64,000 bases of DNA from Echinometra lucunter (taxonomy: Eukaryota; Echinodermata; Echinoidea; Camarodonta; Echinometridae), in contig CM057157.1 in assembly GCA_029962745.1 (NCBI GenBank), forward strand, positions 31,787,234 through 31,851,233, written 5' to 3'. Made by a program: the position numbers and the translations under genes. Positions 63,401 through 64,000 of this stretch are shown in pieces (position 1 is the stretch's first letter; each line of letters begins with the position of its first letter). The notes under the pieces were generated by a model. The model saw nothing but the letters and a program-made list of their open reading frames with translations, ran no database searches and was not told the DNA's origin.

Positions 63401-64000
63401 ATTGAAGTATTCACGTAATGCGCTATATGAAATTAATGTTATATATCATTGTTCAAATTATTGTTGTTATCAGCATCATTGTTGTTATCAGCATCATTGT
63501 TGTTATCATTCTCATTATTTTCATAATCGTTATATATTACATTATCATTATCATCGTCATCACCCTCTTATCACAACAATACAACATAGCAACAATACAA
63601 CATTAATGGCGATATTGTACTTAATTACGTTATAAACATAGACCAAACGTAGTTAATGACCACGACACAAAGGAGGATTTTATGAGAAGTTTAAGGGAGA
63701 TATGACCATGTTAACTTGGAGATGGAGAAAAGGAAAAGAAGAAAAAGTCTGAAGAGGAAAAAAACTGAAGAGTGATAAATAGATAGATAGAAAGAGAGAG
63801 AGAGAGAGAGAGATGAAAATAGAGGGAGGCAAAACGAAAAGAACTCGGGCATGAAAAATTACAGCATTATACCATACAGTATTATTTACACTTAGGTGAT
63901 GAAACCTATTTCTGCGAACCCTTTGAGGCTACTACTTTTCGCCCATTGATGCAAGAGAACGCTTTCAATGTTTCTCTTGGTTGACATTTTCAAGAAATCA
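63401..64000. repeat. Simple repeats, no gene
   Basis: Three copies of the 18-mer CATTGTTGTTATCAGCAT at 63464-63520, CAT/ATT-rich DNA to 63560, and (GA)n at about 63794-63812. Confidence 0.7.

Overview
This is a window of animal nuclear DNA, most likely from a marine deuterostome and probably an echinoderm such as a sea urchin. The evidence is AT-rich sequence, long repeat-filled introns with GT/AG splice sites, tandem units containing TGACCTTTGACC, tRNA-derived SINEs with the CACCCAGG..AAATGGGTACC body, and a PAT-type DIRS retrotransposon with split direct repeats. The species is inferred, not shown. There are no operons, ribosome binding sites or CRISPR arrays. A 500-base run of N (49834-50333) is an assembly gap.

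Two protein-coding genes can be supported, both on the minus strand and both partial. (1) 47349 down to 15345 holds five exons of a mitochondrial ribosome-associated GTPase 1 (MTG1) homologue. They join in phase and carry the G1, G2 and G3 motifs of a circularly permuted YlqF/MTG1-type GTPase. The N-terminal exons (with the NKxD motif) and the short C-terminal exon were not found. (2) 62751 down to 55160 holds nine fibronectin type III exons of an unidentified extracellular or receptor protein. Most are symmetric phase 1-1 exons of about 300 or about 245 bp. One neighbouring pair is a recent tandem duplication and one exon is truncated at a poly-C run.

Layout: 0.6-2.65 kb, TGACCTTTGACC repeat with nested MITEs; 3.1-3.56 kb, hAT MITE; 5.1-7.42 kb, MITEs and a 149-bp tandem element with inverted ends; 8.9-9.35 kb, a second TGACC family; 10.08-10.25 kb, three tandem YY1-like sites followed by a good splice donor; 13.0-13.9 kb, G-rich minisatellite; 14.3-17.7 kb, MITEs and a LINE fragment; 19.7-22.1 and 28.2-29.4 kb, a 31-bp minisatellite that begins exactly at the splice donor of an MTG1 exon; 22.15-28.19 kb, an insertion with inverted ends that holds a noncoding-looking spliced unit; 30-34.5 kb, hAT, MADF-like relic and two foldback elements; 36.2-39 kb, mariner-like MITE, LINE endonuclease fragment and an inverted pair of Penelope-type GIY-YIG ends; 39.2-44.07 kb, PAT/DIRS element; 44.77-46.13 kb, TIR element; 47.7-48.7 kb, LINE 3' end; 48.74-49.76 kb, hAT element; 54-55 kb, SINE; 55-62.8 kb, FN3 gene; 63.1-63.4 kb, SINE.

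The most unusual signal is the minisatellite in the MTG1 intron. Read in the sense direction of the gene, each 31-bp unit starts with GTAAGTACC, a near-consensus 5' splice site, and the first unit is the real donor of the exon encoding DTPG. The intron is therefore a tandem array of roughly one hundred decoy splice donors, later interrupted by a 6-kb insertion.
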